Assembly (NCBI RefSeq): GCF_000004195.4
Contig: NC_030677.2
Coordinates: 98,670,829 to 98,734,828, forward strand
From: Xenopus tropicalis
Lineage: Eukaryota > Chordata > Amphibia > Anura > Pipidae
Direction of reading: 5' to 3'
DNA: 64,000 nucleotides
A model generated the notes under the pieces. That model was not told the DNA's origin. It saw nothing but the letters and a program-made list of their open reading frames with translations, and made no database searches. Positions 23,395 through 33,859 of this stretch are shown here, in pieces. Within the stretch, counting starts at the first letter, position 1. Each line of letters starts with the position of its first letter. A program made the translations under genes and the position numbers.

Positions 23395-23637
23395 GGGGCA
23401 GATTTATCAAAATGTGAGATTAAAATTTTCTGCAGAAACTCATTTGCTTTTAAATCAATTTTATAGGATTTTAAGTAGCGTATTTATCAAATGCTGAATT
23501 CTAACTTTCCCATTTGGTGAATGGTAAATTCTAACACCCATTGATAAATGCACTTTTAAAAATCCTATAGGAATTAACAAAGTGGGTGAATTTTTCAGCA
23601 GCAAACTCTAACATCGCATTTTGATAAATCTGCCCCT
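23395..23637. mobile_element. Harbinger-type MITE, 243 bp
   Basis: Inverted ends GGGGCAGATTTATCAAAATG and CATTTTGATAAATCTGCCCC, flanked by TTA at 23392-23394 and 23638-23640, the preferred 3-bp PIF/Harbinger target. The interior is also partly palindromic. Confidence 0.85.
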
Positions 23638-23818
23638 TAAGGTCTTTATTTCTGGTGCACTATATTTTATTCATACAACTTTCTAGTACTGAAGTGTAAA
23701 GTTTTATATTTTTTCACCTTCTCCTGTCTCCTGTGTTAGGGGTCACCAACACTGTAAACTGCTGATTCCTGTCCCTGGGGTTTTGGGCTATAGGTGCAGA
23801 CTCTAAACCAGTGTTTTT

Positions 23819-24540
23819 CAACCTTTTTTGGGCAAAGGCACACTTGTTTCATGAAAAAAATCACGAGGCACACCACCATTAGAAAATGTTAAAAAATTTA
23901 ACTCTGTGCCCAGCAGCAGTGCCCCCCTAGTACACTGGTGCCCAGCAGCAGTGCCCCCCTAGTACATTGGTGCCCAGCAGCAGTGCCCCCCTAGTACATT
24001 GGTGCCCAGCAGCAGTGCCCCCCTAGTACATTGGTGCCCAGCAGCAGTGCCCCCCTAGTACATTGGTGCCCAGCAGCAGTGCCCCCCTAGTACATTGGTG
24101 CCCAGCAGCAGTGCCCCCCTAGTACATTGGTGCCAAGAGCAGTGCCCCCCTAGTACATTGGTGCCCAGCAGCAGTGCCCCCCAGTACATTGGTGCCAAGA
24201 GCCAGCCCCCCTAGTACATTGGTGCCCAGCAGCAGTGCCCCCATAAGTCAGTGTGCCCCGTGGCCCCCCCTAATACATTGGTGCCCAGCAGCATTTTACT
24301 TCTGCTCTTTGGCGGCTTCAGCAGCATCTTCCCCTCACGCTCGCCGCCTCTGCACTTCTGCCTACACGCGACCGCACACAGGCCCTTTTATAACGTTGCG
24401 CCCCGTGCGTACTGACGTCACCCGTACACACGGGGCGCAACCAATGACGGCCCGGATTTTTTTTTTTTTAAAGTAAAAATTGCGGCCCTGCCTACGGCAC
24501 ACCAGGCAACATCTCGTGGAACAGTGGTTGAAAAACGCTG
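23819..24540. mobile_element. hAT-type non-autonomous element carrying a 32-bp minisatellite
   Basis: Inverted ends CAGTGTTTTTCAACC and GGTTGAAAAACGCTG, flanked by an exact CTCTAAAC duplication (23811-23818, 24541-24548). The middle is the tandem array at 23906-24293 followed by a CpG-rich stretch with GACGTCAC. There is no transposase. Confidence 0.93.
23906..24293. repeat. 32-bp tandem repeat, about 12 units
   Basis: The unit begins GTGCCCAGCAGCAGTGCCCC and ends CCTAGTACATTG. The first seven or so units are almost identical; those after 24130 carry small deletions, so homogenisation is strongest at the left. Confidence 0.95.
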
Positions 24541-24698
24541 CTCTAAACTATTACATTTTGTTGCATCATTTGATAACTTTCCTCAGAAGCATCTGCGGCA
24601 TGTTGGCAACTATTGTATAAAATGTTTATGCAACTATTGTTTCACTTATAACAGCTGCCTTCAGTAAAACTCTGGAACTATGCTTAGCAGGGCCAAGG

Positions 24699-24915
24699 CT
24701 AAAGGTGGTTATACTTGGGCAGACTTAAGCTGCCAATTTTGAGTCCTTCAGACCAATTTGGCAGCTTATCTGCCCTTGTATGGGAACCCCTGCTAGGCCT
24801 ACTCAACAGGTATCTGGCCAAATGTCAGGCAGGTTTGATTTTTCCCATTGAATTGGGGACCACATTGGCTCATCGATGTGGTCCTTGGTCCAAAGTCTCT
24901 CATTCCCCCTATGGC
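24699..24915. mobile_element. Decayed palindromic MITE relic
   Basis: Inverted pairs such as AGCTGCCAATTTTGAG against AATTTGGCAGCTTATC, and GACCACATTGGCTCATCGAT-type pairs, in a sequence that opens AAAGGTGGTTATAC, like the AAAGGTGGCCATACAC end at 32218. Ends are uncertain. Confidence 0.4.
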
Positions 24916-25003
24916 TAAACAATCTGATTAGAACTATATCTCCCACTTAAGTTGGGCATATCAGGGGAAAGATCTGCTTGTTTGGCAACCTTGCCTTGTA
25001 ATA

Positions 25004-25127
25004 AAAGGTACTAATTTTGCCCAGGTGCAGTAACCAATGGCAACCAAAACTTTAAATGGATGATCAGTTAATGCTACCTACTGATTGGTTGCTATAGGTT
25101 ACTGCACCTGGGGAAACAAAAGGTGCC
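25004..25127. repeat. Inverted repeat (small MITE)
   Basis: CCCAGGTGCAGTAACCAATG against GGTTGCTATAGGTTACTGCACCTGG, with about 30-bp arms and about 50 bp between. Confidence 0.7.
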
Positions 25128-25128
25128 T

Positions 25129-25552
25129 TTAAAGGGGAACTCCACTCAAACACAACTCAAGCTTTTTGAAAAGTAAACATACTTTTAAGCAACTTTATAA
25201 TACACATTTTAAAAATATGCAACAGTAGTCCGTTGTCCTCAGCCTGCATCCTCCAAATCCCACAATACCCTGCAAGTGATGTCTATAATGAGATGAACAT
25301 TACAGTTTAATGCATTGGGGGATTATGTAGTTCCTGCATACTGTCTGTAAGCTGTGGAGAAATAATTATAATTTTTAGGCCCTCAATGTTTTAGGCCCTC
25401 CTTCCCTGCTGGGATTTGAAATGATACAGAAAGAGAACTGTTTTGCAGCTGGATTTCAGCATAAAAAATTGGAATTCATACATACACAGATGTCTGTGTT
25501 TGAGTGGGGTTCTTTTACAAAATGTAATTCTAAAGCCAGCGTCCCCCTTTAA
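25129..25552. mobile_element. T2-type MITE
   Basis: Ends TTAAAGGGGAACTCCACTC and GCGTCCCCCTTTAA, TTAA at both borders, 424 bp. Confidence 0.75.
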
Positions 25553-27018
25553 TTACATAACCTTGTAAGTCTTCCAGCCACTATTGGGATATGATTCGTC
25601 TCGAGAGTTACTTTTAAGTATATGTTGCTTTGGGACATATGTCAGAGGGTCCATTTGTATTTTAATCTAGAGCCCCTTATAAAAGCTTCACTATTTCCAA
25701 GAAAGGAGTAGCTTTGGGCCAATTTCATATGGTGAATTGCGAAGGCTGGCCCTCATAATAATCACTCTGAGATCATAGGGAACATTCTGTGAAGTTGTTT
25801 TATGGGTAGAACCAATTGTCTATACCGTCTGGTTTTTTTTTTGATGATTTTCAGCATTTTTCTGTGCATCGTAGTCCTCATTTGCATTTTTCCCATGCAA
25901 ATCTCAGTACTCTGTATTGCTAGAATTGCTGCAACATTATTTTAAGTACCCAAGCAATGACTGCATCAACCGAAGGCAATTTTGTCTTTCTCCAAATGAA
26001 ACAGAGTTCCAGATAGCATAACAGTATTGTCTTTTTTTAGAGAAGGGATGGAAATTCACAAAGTGGGTATCCCAGTGCTGGCACAAAAGGGTGTCAGCTG
26101 CACAGAAACAGAAGTGACATAGCTTTTGCTCAAAGGTCAGTCACTACTCTACATGTTTGCAATACATTGTTTTTTATTTATCAGTCGGGAGTGGTGACTG
26201 TTTTTTTTTCCCCCACTTCTTGCGAGCAGATGGCAGCAACAAACATGTGCCATAGAACTAAAACACCATCTGAAAGGGACACCTGTCCACTTTTCCTCAA
26301 AAGGGTGCAAAATTCCTCATGTCTAAATTCAAGTATTTTTACATGTACTAAAAGGGACCAAAGGGATACATAGTAAATAATTGAGGGCTGTGAAGGCAAT
26401 GCATTTTTTCTGTATTTGGGTGAAGTTTATCTTTCACTGCCAACCAAATCCGATGGGGCACTTTCTGGTAATCATTTTTAATTAATCTAGGCAAATCAAT
26501 TTTTTTTCTCAGGACAAATTAAGATTGGTAAATCTGCCTTAGTGTTAGTGTTATTTCAAATTTGTAACAAGATGTGGGTCTCTACATTACTCACCCCCAA
26601 AAAAACTATTTTTGATTATGCAAGGGGTATCAAAATAAATTTCATATGCAGGAAACCCCATTTGTCATGAGCAATATAAATATGTATAGTTTCATGGAAA
26701 TTCCTGACATAGATGAAAAATATACACCAGTAATCTTGGAGCCTCATAAGTTTGCATGCTGGCCCCGACAAAAGGTAGAATAGAGCCCCAATGAAAATGT
26801 AATGCCTTGAGCATGCATTGCCTTTCCCTGAACTGACCCGACCACTCATATTATGCCAAAATCTATGACTATGATATGCCACAAAACACCAATTTTTCCA
26901 TAAGCCCTACCCCTGTTGCAACCTACTAATTGCAATTGTGCATCTCTTGGAGCTCCCAGATTGAAGTAAATCAATCCCTCCCTAATTCAGTCCAATACCA
27001 AATTTTCAGAGCACCATC
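25553..27018. other. Intergenic stretch, nothing recognised
   Basis: About 1.5 kb of AT-rich sequence without a convincing exon or intact element. Confidence 0.5.
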
Positions 27019-27026
27019 CTTTAGAT

Positions 27027-27276
27027 CAGTGATCCCCAACCAGTGGCTCGTGAGCAACATGTTGCTCACTACCCCCTCTAATGTTGCTCCCAGGGCCCTT
27101 AAAGCAGGTGTCCATTTTAAAATTTCTAGCTTAGAGACAAGTTTTAGAAGCACATAGACTCTAAAGCAGAGCCTCCTGCAGTCCACATGGGGTTACCAAA
27201 TAGCCAATCACAGGGCTTTACCAGCACTTTTTACATCTGAGCGTGGCTCATGATTAAAAAAGGTTGGGGGTCCCTG
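27027..27276. mobile_element. hAT-type MITE, copy 4, perfect 8-bp target duplication
   Basis: Starts CAGTGATCCCCAACCAGTGG and ends GGTTGGGGGTCCCTG, flanked by CTTTAGAT at 27019-27026 and 27277-27284 (exact). It is shorter than copies 1 and 3 through internal deletions. Confidence 0.92.
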
Positions 27277-27284
27277 CTTTAGAT

Positions 27285-28802
27285 TAAAAGGCCCAAGACT
27301 CCATAATACCCTATATACACATTCTGATTAATGCAAATGGTTAAATATTGATTAATGAATACTGCAAGGCTTTGATAAATTTACATTTCTAAAAAAAACT
27401 GTCTTAAACCTGAATTGTTTGATGCCCAGTATGCTTAGGATTACCAGAATATGGCCTTGTAGAGATAAAATAGTGCACGCAAATCTTCATGGCAGTCACT
27501 TGAGCCCCTGAAAACAAAACCACACTAAATGATTCCCAACAACCCCACAGCCAAAAAATTGCTTTGTTAGGCTCTAATTTTATTGCTACTGTCACTTTTT
27601 ATTATCTTTATATTTTGACCTTCTCCTTTTCATCTGCTAGTCTCTCATTCAAAAACCGTGGTTGCTAAGGGTAAATTGTACCATAGGAATTAATCACTGA
27701 AAATTTCAAACTAACGAACTGCTGAAAAAAAGCGAAATAATTAAAAACAAAAACAATAAAAATTAAAGTCGGAAAACAAATGCAAACCTGCTTCTACGCA
27801 GAGCATTGAGGAAACCATGCATGCCCACAAGAATTAATACAAATAGTTTTCATATTTCAAGCTTTGAAACTGTAATATGCTCTCAACAGTGTATTCGACA
27901 CTTTTTTCATTTTAGAAACACTAGAGCTCAGCTGGAAAAGCTGTACCTGTACTTATCTGTATAATTGATACATTGTTAAAAAATAATTGAAAAATTCTAG
28001 GTTTCATTTAAAAAATGTTACAAGATAACTAGTAAACACAGTGCAATATAGGAGTAGGCCATTAGATGGCAGTGCTTGTTTTGATATAGTATTGTCTAAG
28101 GCTCTAAGCACCTAGCCCTACTTTGTAACTGGCCTAATGTAGTGCAGCATTTTCTGTGATAAATACTATAGTGATTTTGTAAAATACCTATATATGCCAG
28201 GAACTATATATTTAACAGTTGTGTATCTAGGAATTGTGACCTTGGTTAAAATCAAACTGCTCTCTTTCTTCAGCATGTCTTATTCTGTGTTCATTATCTC
28301 ATCACAACCGATTCTGCTCCCCCATCATTGCACAAACCACTCTTTCTTCCCATACCTGCTGACAGTGTTGCACTGGGGTAACTGGCCCTACCAGTTAAGC
28401 CAGGGACCCACCTGACACATTAGTGTACCTGCTGTCTCAACAGCTCACAGATTTGGTATCCCATGTCCACTACTATGTACACAGACAAGCAGGAATAGTT
28501 CAACAAATTATTTCCTTAACTGTGGGAATTAGGATGCAGGTGGGAGTAACAAGAGACAAGTCTCAGAGCAGTCTGGGCAGTGTCAATGCATTTGGATGCA
28601 GATGGCAAGCAGTGTCAGTGTGATTTGTGGCCTAATTTTCCATTAACATAAAAAAAAAATTATGGGGATGGTCAGACCAATTCATAATCAAATCCATTAC
28701 AATAAGGCTGGTGCCACATTGGGCAGATTCTCTGCCTATGGATTAACACAGGCCAAGAATCCACCTTTACACTTAAAAAAATCTGATAGTTGTGGCTGCA
28801 CC
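27285..28802. other. Intergenic stretch with a MITE fragment
   Basis: At about 27560-27790 a decayed piece of the TTAA MITE family seen at 43122 is visible (ATTGCTACTGTCACTTTTTA, AAACCGTGGTTGCTAAGGG). The rest shows no gene or element end. Confidence 0.45.
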
Positions 28803-29400
28803 TTAAAGGGGTTGTTCACTTTTCACTTTTATTATGATTTAGACATTGATATTTTGAGAGAATTTGCTATTGGTCTTCATTTTTTATGTTTTTTTCAGTT
28901 ATTTAGCGTTTTGTTTAGCAGCTCTCCATTTTGGTATTTCAGCAACTATCTGGTTTCTGAGGTCTTATTGAACAGGCAGTGGTTTGAACGAGAGATAGGA
29001 ATATGAACAGGAGAGGGCCTGCATAGGAAGAGAAATAATAAAAATGAACAATAACAACAATAGTGTAGCCTCAAAGAGCATTCGTTTTTGGCTGCGGGAT
29101 CAGTGACCTATACTTGAAAGCTCAAAGAAGAAGGCAAATAATTCAAAAACTATAAAAAGTAAATAATAATAAAATAATTGCAGAAGTGCTAAGAATAGGG
29201 CACTTTGTAACATAGTAAAGTTAACATAAAGGTAAAGGTTTGGTCTGGGAAAAAACTCTGGGAAAAAATGACTGAATTCAATGTGGCTGCCTAAGATATC
29301 GTCACCCCCGCTCCTCCAGTGAATCCTGGTTTCCTTGTCCTATTAGAATAGGCTGGTCTTTAACAAATCAAATAAATTTAGTTATGATCTACCCCTTTAA
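28803..29400. mobile_element. T2-type MITE(s), TTAA-bounded
   Basis: Left end TTAAAGGGGTTGTTCAC at 28803; the family body (AGCAGCTCTCCATTTTGG, GGAATATGAACAGGAGAGG, CAAATAATTCAAAAACTATA) runs to about 29240. A second end, CTACCCCTTTAA, closes at 29400. It may be one element with extra sequence or two adjacent ones. Confidence 0.65.
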
Positions 29401-29424
29401 CTTGCTTATTTTCTTATTATTCTA

Positions 29425-30185
29425 AACAGCACCCATCAACGAGAGCTGCAGAGCTTGGGGGAAACCGGCACCTGCCTTGAGAAGTGAAAAGAAGGACAAA
29501 AAGTGCTAAGGGACAAAAGGACTATAAAGCAAAGGTAAAAAGATGTTAAATAAAAAAACGTTAAGATCAAGCAGTTCTATAACATACTAAAGGTAATTGA
29601 AAGATGAACTTTCTCTTTAACTCTAAACAGAACCTGGCAATGAGAGCTGCAGAATGCTGAAGTTTCGCAATGCGCTGGGGCCTGCCTAGATAGGTAAAGA
29701 AAGGAAAACTACTGCTAAAGCACAACAAAACTTTTATGATAAATGGCACTTAAATTAAAAAATTGTTAAAGGACATGGAAACACAAATGCCCTATGGGTG
29801 TTATGGGTTTTTTTCCAGGCAGTGCTCCTTTTAAGAAAATATGCACTAAGATCTGGTGCAGAGCAAATTCTGTACCCAAAAACTCTGATGCTCGGCAGCT
29901 CTTGTTGCCTGGTTCTTGTTTACAATAAATAGGCACCAGCCCAAAGGAAAACATGGGGGGGAATCAGTTTTATGCCAAATACTGCTCTGTATGCCAGGCC
30001 AATGCAATGGTTGCACAGAGTGCAATTCGGTACAAACAGAACCAGGCAATAAGAGCTGTTGAGCATCTGGGAAGTTTCTGGGAATGGGATTTGTACTGCA
30101 CCAGGTCCTGCCTTGAGAGAGGAAGAAAAGAAGAGGACTCTAAAGGACAGAAAACAAGTATCAAGCAAAGGTAAAGAGATTTTAC
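29425..30185. repeat. Dispersed local repeat: three direct copies and one inverted copy
   Basis: A motif of about 130-150 bp (AAACAGAACCAGGCAAYAAG, AGAGCTG, then CCTGCCTTGAGA and AGCAAAGGTAAA) recurs at about 29425-29550, 29620-29765 and 30035-30185. An inverted copy lies at about 29855-29930. Copies are diverged and no coding frame is shared. Origin unknown. Confidence 0.6.
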
Positions 30186-30826
30186 TCTGTTAAAAAAAGC
30201 TTGCTCTGTAACAAACTAAATGCTAAAACACTGCAGTTCTCAACATGTGACAATCCTAAAGGTCTAATAACAGGGCCATTGGGGCCAAGGACCTTGAAAA
30301 AACAGTATTTATCACTTGACAAGTAAAAGGGTGTCCAAACTTTTGCACATGCCACAATTACTACTTTCTTTTTCTCGTGCTTTTTTTTATGCAGATTTCG
30401 GCTACACGTGCCTGCACCCAGGGCTGCCATCAGAAATCACGGGGCCCCGTACAACAAAACTATCAGGGCCCCCCAGAGGCCTAATGGTTAAAACCCAGAA
30501 CACATATTGGTGGCCATGGGTACCGTGTAACCAACAAGAGGGAGATGTGACAACAGCAGTGCTAATGGTTATGGCACATGGGGAGACTGGGGGAACTGTT
30601 GGCTATGTGGGCAACAAATCTTACGAAAATACCTCTCCCTTCTTACACATATTTCAGCATTTATGCTGAATTGCCACAAGTAAGGTGTTTTATATGCTGT
30701 GATATGAATGTTAGTGAAGGGAGTGGAATTTTCAGAAGATCTGTCACTTGCACATAGCAACAAATCTCGTCAGCCAATTTCCCTAACACAAAAAACTCAA
30801 ACTGCAGATGATAAAAAATGTACACT

Positions 30827-30932
30827 TATACTGCTGCGCCACTTGCTATGTACCCCTATACTGCTGCGCCACTTGCTATGTACCCCTATACTGCTGCGCC
30901 ACTTGCTATGTACCCCTATACTGCTGCGCCAC
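30827..30932. repeat. 30-bp tandem repeat, about 3.5 units
   Basis: The unit TATACTGCTGCGCCACTTGC plus TATGTACCCC is repeated without change in its full copies. Confidence 0.95.
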
Positions 30933-31295
30933 TGCTGCCTTGCTATGTACACAAGCAACATAAGGCTTGGATATATAAAAAATGTGCAAGCGCAAAAAAA
31001 TTCTGCTTACTTTCTTTTTGATTTTGCTGTTCTCTGATTTCTGCTTTGTTTTTCTGTCCTGCTTTCTTACACTCCTATGTTTTTTCTTCTTCCAGCATTT
31101 CAGCTCTTATACTACTTTTTGTCTCTTTTAAACTTTTTGTCCATATTTCACACCTTTTCTAACTTCTTTGTTTTTCTCTACATACTCTCCCTTTCTGTTT
31201 CTCCCAATCTCTTCACTCTCCCATTCACCATATTTTTCTGCCAAACACTTTTTCTTATCCATTCCTTGTTTTTCCCATGCTTTTCTCTATGGGGG

Positions 31296-31625
31296 AGGGC
31301 TGGGCCAATCCAGGCTGCAGAGTGCTGGGCAATCTGGGCTGGGGGTGGACTGGGCCAATACGGGCTGGGGCTGGACTGGGCCAATACGGGCTGGGGCTGG
31401 ACTGGGCCAATACGGGCTGGGGCTGTCTGGGCCAATCTGGGCTGCTGCTAGCTGGGCCAATCGGGTTGGGGGCGGGCTGGGCCAATCCGGGCTGGGCCAA
31501 TCTGGGCTGGGGCTGTCTGGGCCAATCCGGGCTGCTGCTGGCTGGGCCAATCGGGTCGGGGGCGGGCTGGGCCAATCTGGGCTGGGGCGAGCTGGGCCAA
31601 TCAGGTTGGGGCGGGCTGGGCAAGC
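31296..31625. repeat. GC-rich minisatellite with 12 CCAAT motifs
   Basis: Irregular units of about 18-35 bp built on GGGCTGGGCCAAT. I count twelve CCAAT pentamers on the + strand, all in the same orientation, in the context GGCCAAT. The core matches the NF-Y CCAAT box. Confidence 0.9.
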
Positions 31626-31812
31626 AGTTCTGGGGGCGGGCAGTGCAACGATCTTGGATAAAGCAAGATCCTAGGTTTAGCTGCTGACAGCAGGGGGCCC
31701 GGCTAATAAAGGTGAGTGCAGTACAGCCGGGCCCCCCCTTAAGAGCCAAAACTCATGGGGCCCGGGACGATTGTCCCCCCTGTACCCCCCTGATGGCGGC
31801 CCTGCCTGCACC

Positions 31813-32217
31813 CGAGCGTATTACATTCATTTGGGTGTAGGCACAGGTAGGAGCATATGGTGCGTATTTTCGGCAAGCATTTTCCGGCTTGCTGAAAATA
31901 TACGCCTTACACATTGTGTGGCATTGAAAATGGATTTCCCTTTCACATAATTTCAGTGTCTGCTTTTATCAGAATGTTGCTAATATGGTACAACGCAACA
32001 TATCCCCCTACTCTAATTAAAAGAACAAGGGATTGTCAAGATGTTTATGGTGTACTTTTTATTTCTAAATTACAGTTTACATAGCAAATATTCACACTTC
32101 CATTTTATACTTTAACCAACAAATGTATTTTTTTTTCCTGTAATATTGGTGTGTAGGCAGCCATCTTAGTGCATTGTGCCGGAGTCTGAGCTTTCAGAAG
32201 GAGCCAGTGCTACACAT
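31813..32217. other. Intergenic stretch, nothing recognised
   Basis: About 400 bp. A partial inverted pair (GCGTATTTTCGGC against GCTGAAAATATACGCC) lies at 31861-31906; no gene is visible. Confidence 0.5.
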
Positions 32218-32571
32218 AAAGGTGGCCATACACGTGGCGATCTGACGATGTTTCGTGCGACCATCGGTCGCACGAAACATCTTCAGATGTGCCACACACC
32301 ATTCAGGGCTGAATCGGCAGGTAAGGAGGTAGAAACAATAGGATTTCTACCTCCTTCTGCCGATTCAGCTCTGAAGGGAGATTTTGATCAGGCACCTTCT
32401 ATGGCGCCCGATCAAAATTTTCCAACTGGTCCGATCGGCGAGTCGGCCGATATCAGCAGGTTCCTGCGATATCGGTCGACTCGCCGACATACCATACACG
32501 CACCGAATATTGTACGAAACGAGGTTTCGTACGATATTATCGGTGCGTATATGGCCACCTTTAGAACTGCC
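32218..32571. mobile_element. Palindromic MITE made of successive hairpins
   Basis: Inverted ends AAAGGTGGCCATACACG and CGTATATGGCCACCTTT. Inside are at least three separate hairpins: GTTTCGTGCGAC against GTCGCACGAAAC, CTGAATCGGCAG against CTGCCGATTCAG, and TCGGCGAGTCGGCCGATATC against GATATCGGTCGACTCGCCGA. A further pair, ATATTGTACGAAAC against GTTTCGTACGATAT, sits at the right end. The superfamily is not clear. Confidence 0.8.
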
Positions 32572-33560
32572 AGACTTGGATTTCTTACTATTGGGTGCTA
32601 TTCTGATATCTACTGGGAGCTGCTATCTTGCTACCTACCCATTGTTCTGCTGATTGGCTGCTGGGAGGGGGTGATATCACTCCAACTTGCAGCTCAGCAG
32701 TAAAGTGTGACTGAAGTTTATCAGAGCACAAGTCACATGGCTGAAGGCCCCTGAGGAATGAACAATATGTGAAATTTTAAAATTAAATATAGGAAAATCT
32801 CTTTTGTGCCTTTAAAAAAAAATTTTTTTTCTTTTTTTTTTTAAATTCTCCTCTAAGTCAGGGCTGATTAAAGTAAGTGAAGCTAAAGTAGGGACATTTC
32901 TGTGATAGTACTACTGTGGTGAGTCTGGATATAACATAGGGTGCAGACCTGCAGACAGAGAAAAACGGCCCAATAAGGATTTAAATTCACCCCCTACTGA
33001 TGCCTGCTGCTGAACCCACATCCCACTATTGTGATGGAGTAGGACAGTAAGTGCTTATGACCTGCAGGTCACATAACTGGGTCTGTTCTAAATGAAGAAG
33101 CCATAAGCCAACAACCATGGAAGCAGATAAACCGTAAAGGTAAAATGACACTGCAGAAAAACGCCTCCACTAAACCTACCAATTTTTGTTAGAGAGGAAG
33201 GAGCATTTGATCAAGAGAATGTCCCCGTAAAGAAGAGAACGTCACATGGTTTGTGTTGTAACCCTCTCCCGACTTATTCCACTTAGGGGTTCTGCCATTT
33301 CGGTCAAAACTTAGTCACAGGAGATGGGCCGGCGTTGGACCCCTATTTTTTCGAGTGCTGAATAAAAGCCCTTTTTTATTTACTGAAACTTCCCTGCCTC
33401 CGCTCCTTTCCTACCATGCCTCTCACAAGTCACTGTACATGAATGTAGATCACTCATGCACGGTCCCAAATCAACTTTTAGACTACATTCATTTCCCCCA
33501 CTAAGGTTTTCCCACTTAAATCCCCGTTTAAATTTTGCACAATTTCAATTCCTCCACTTC
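32572..33560. other. Upstream region of MBD3; possible decayed LTR
   Basis: No gene is seen. At about 33260-33430 there is CCCGACTTATTCCACTTAGG, then an AATAAA (33361) with T-rich and pyrimidine-rich sequence after it, ending in CTCTCACA. This recalls the R/U5 part of a retroviral or Gypsy LTR, but no partner LTR, primer-binding site or coding region is seen. Confidence 0.3.
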
Positions 33561-33582
33561 TCTGTAGGTTCAAACCCTAACT

Positions 33583-33595
33583 CCGCCCCTTCCGG
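33583..33595 (+). promoter_or_regulatory. GC box and ETS-type site upstream of MBD3
   Basis: CCGCCCCTTCCGG combines an SP1-like CCGCCCC with an ETS core CTTCCGG about 265 bp upstream of the MBD3 start codon. The region from about 33580 to 33970 is richer in CpG than its surroundings and shows no TATA box, as in housekeeping promoters. Confidence 0.45.
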
Positions 33596-33859
33596 CAGCG
33601 TGGTCCTGCTATCGCGACATCACTAATTGTCATTTTCTTATTAGGATTTAGGCGCTAGTTTGTAGCTTTTTGTCAGCGACCCCGTGACCCATAACAAACA
33701 ATGGCGTTCTAATTGAGCTCCATCCCTTCAGTGGATCGACCCAATCAACGCTCGATCTGCCTCTACGAAAAAAAAGCAATTAGCGGAGGGATTCTTAAGA
33801 ATACACAAGACTTCGCGGAGGTATACGCGCTTTGTGTTCCAGGCTGAAGCCGTACGAAG

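Larger units (their letters stand above)
30420..31804. mobile_element. hAT-type non-autonomous element, 1385 bp, with two minisatellites
   Basis: Inverted ends CAGGGCTGCCATCAG and CTGATGGCGGCCCTG, flanked by CCTGCACC at 30412-30419 and 31805-31812 (exact). Inside are a 30-bp tandem repeat (30827-30932), a pyrimidine-rich stretch (31075-31285) and a GGGCTGGGCCAAT array (31296-31625). No transposase is present; the open frames across the GC-rich array reflect the repeat and are not read as genes. Confidence 0.92.

Noticed and set aside
23906..24293. Possible CRISPR array (32-bp repeats)
   Set aside because: A head-to-tail minisatellite without spacers.
30316..30669. 117-codon frame as a gene
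   Set aside because: It crosses the left border and 8-bp target duplication of a hAT element and shows no domain or conserved composition.
30827..30932. Possible CRISPR array (30-bp direct repeats)
   Set aside because: The units are contiguous with no spacers, in a vertebrate transposon.
31168..31749. Open frames of 136-168 codons rich in Gly, Trp, Pro and Ala
   Set aside because: They are translations of the GGGCTGGGCCAAT minisatellite inside a hAT element. Several frames on both strands are open, which is what a GC-rich repeat gives.
32176..32703. 175-codon frame as a gene
   Set aside because: It is translated through the palindromic MITE; hairpins account for the long open frame.
33260..33430. 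A solo LTR upstream of MBD3
   Set aside because: Only an AATAAA and a pyrimidine-rich end support it; no terminal TG, target duplication or partner was found, so I kept it only as a low-confidence note.
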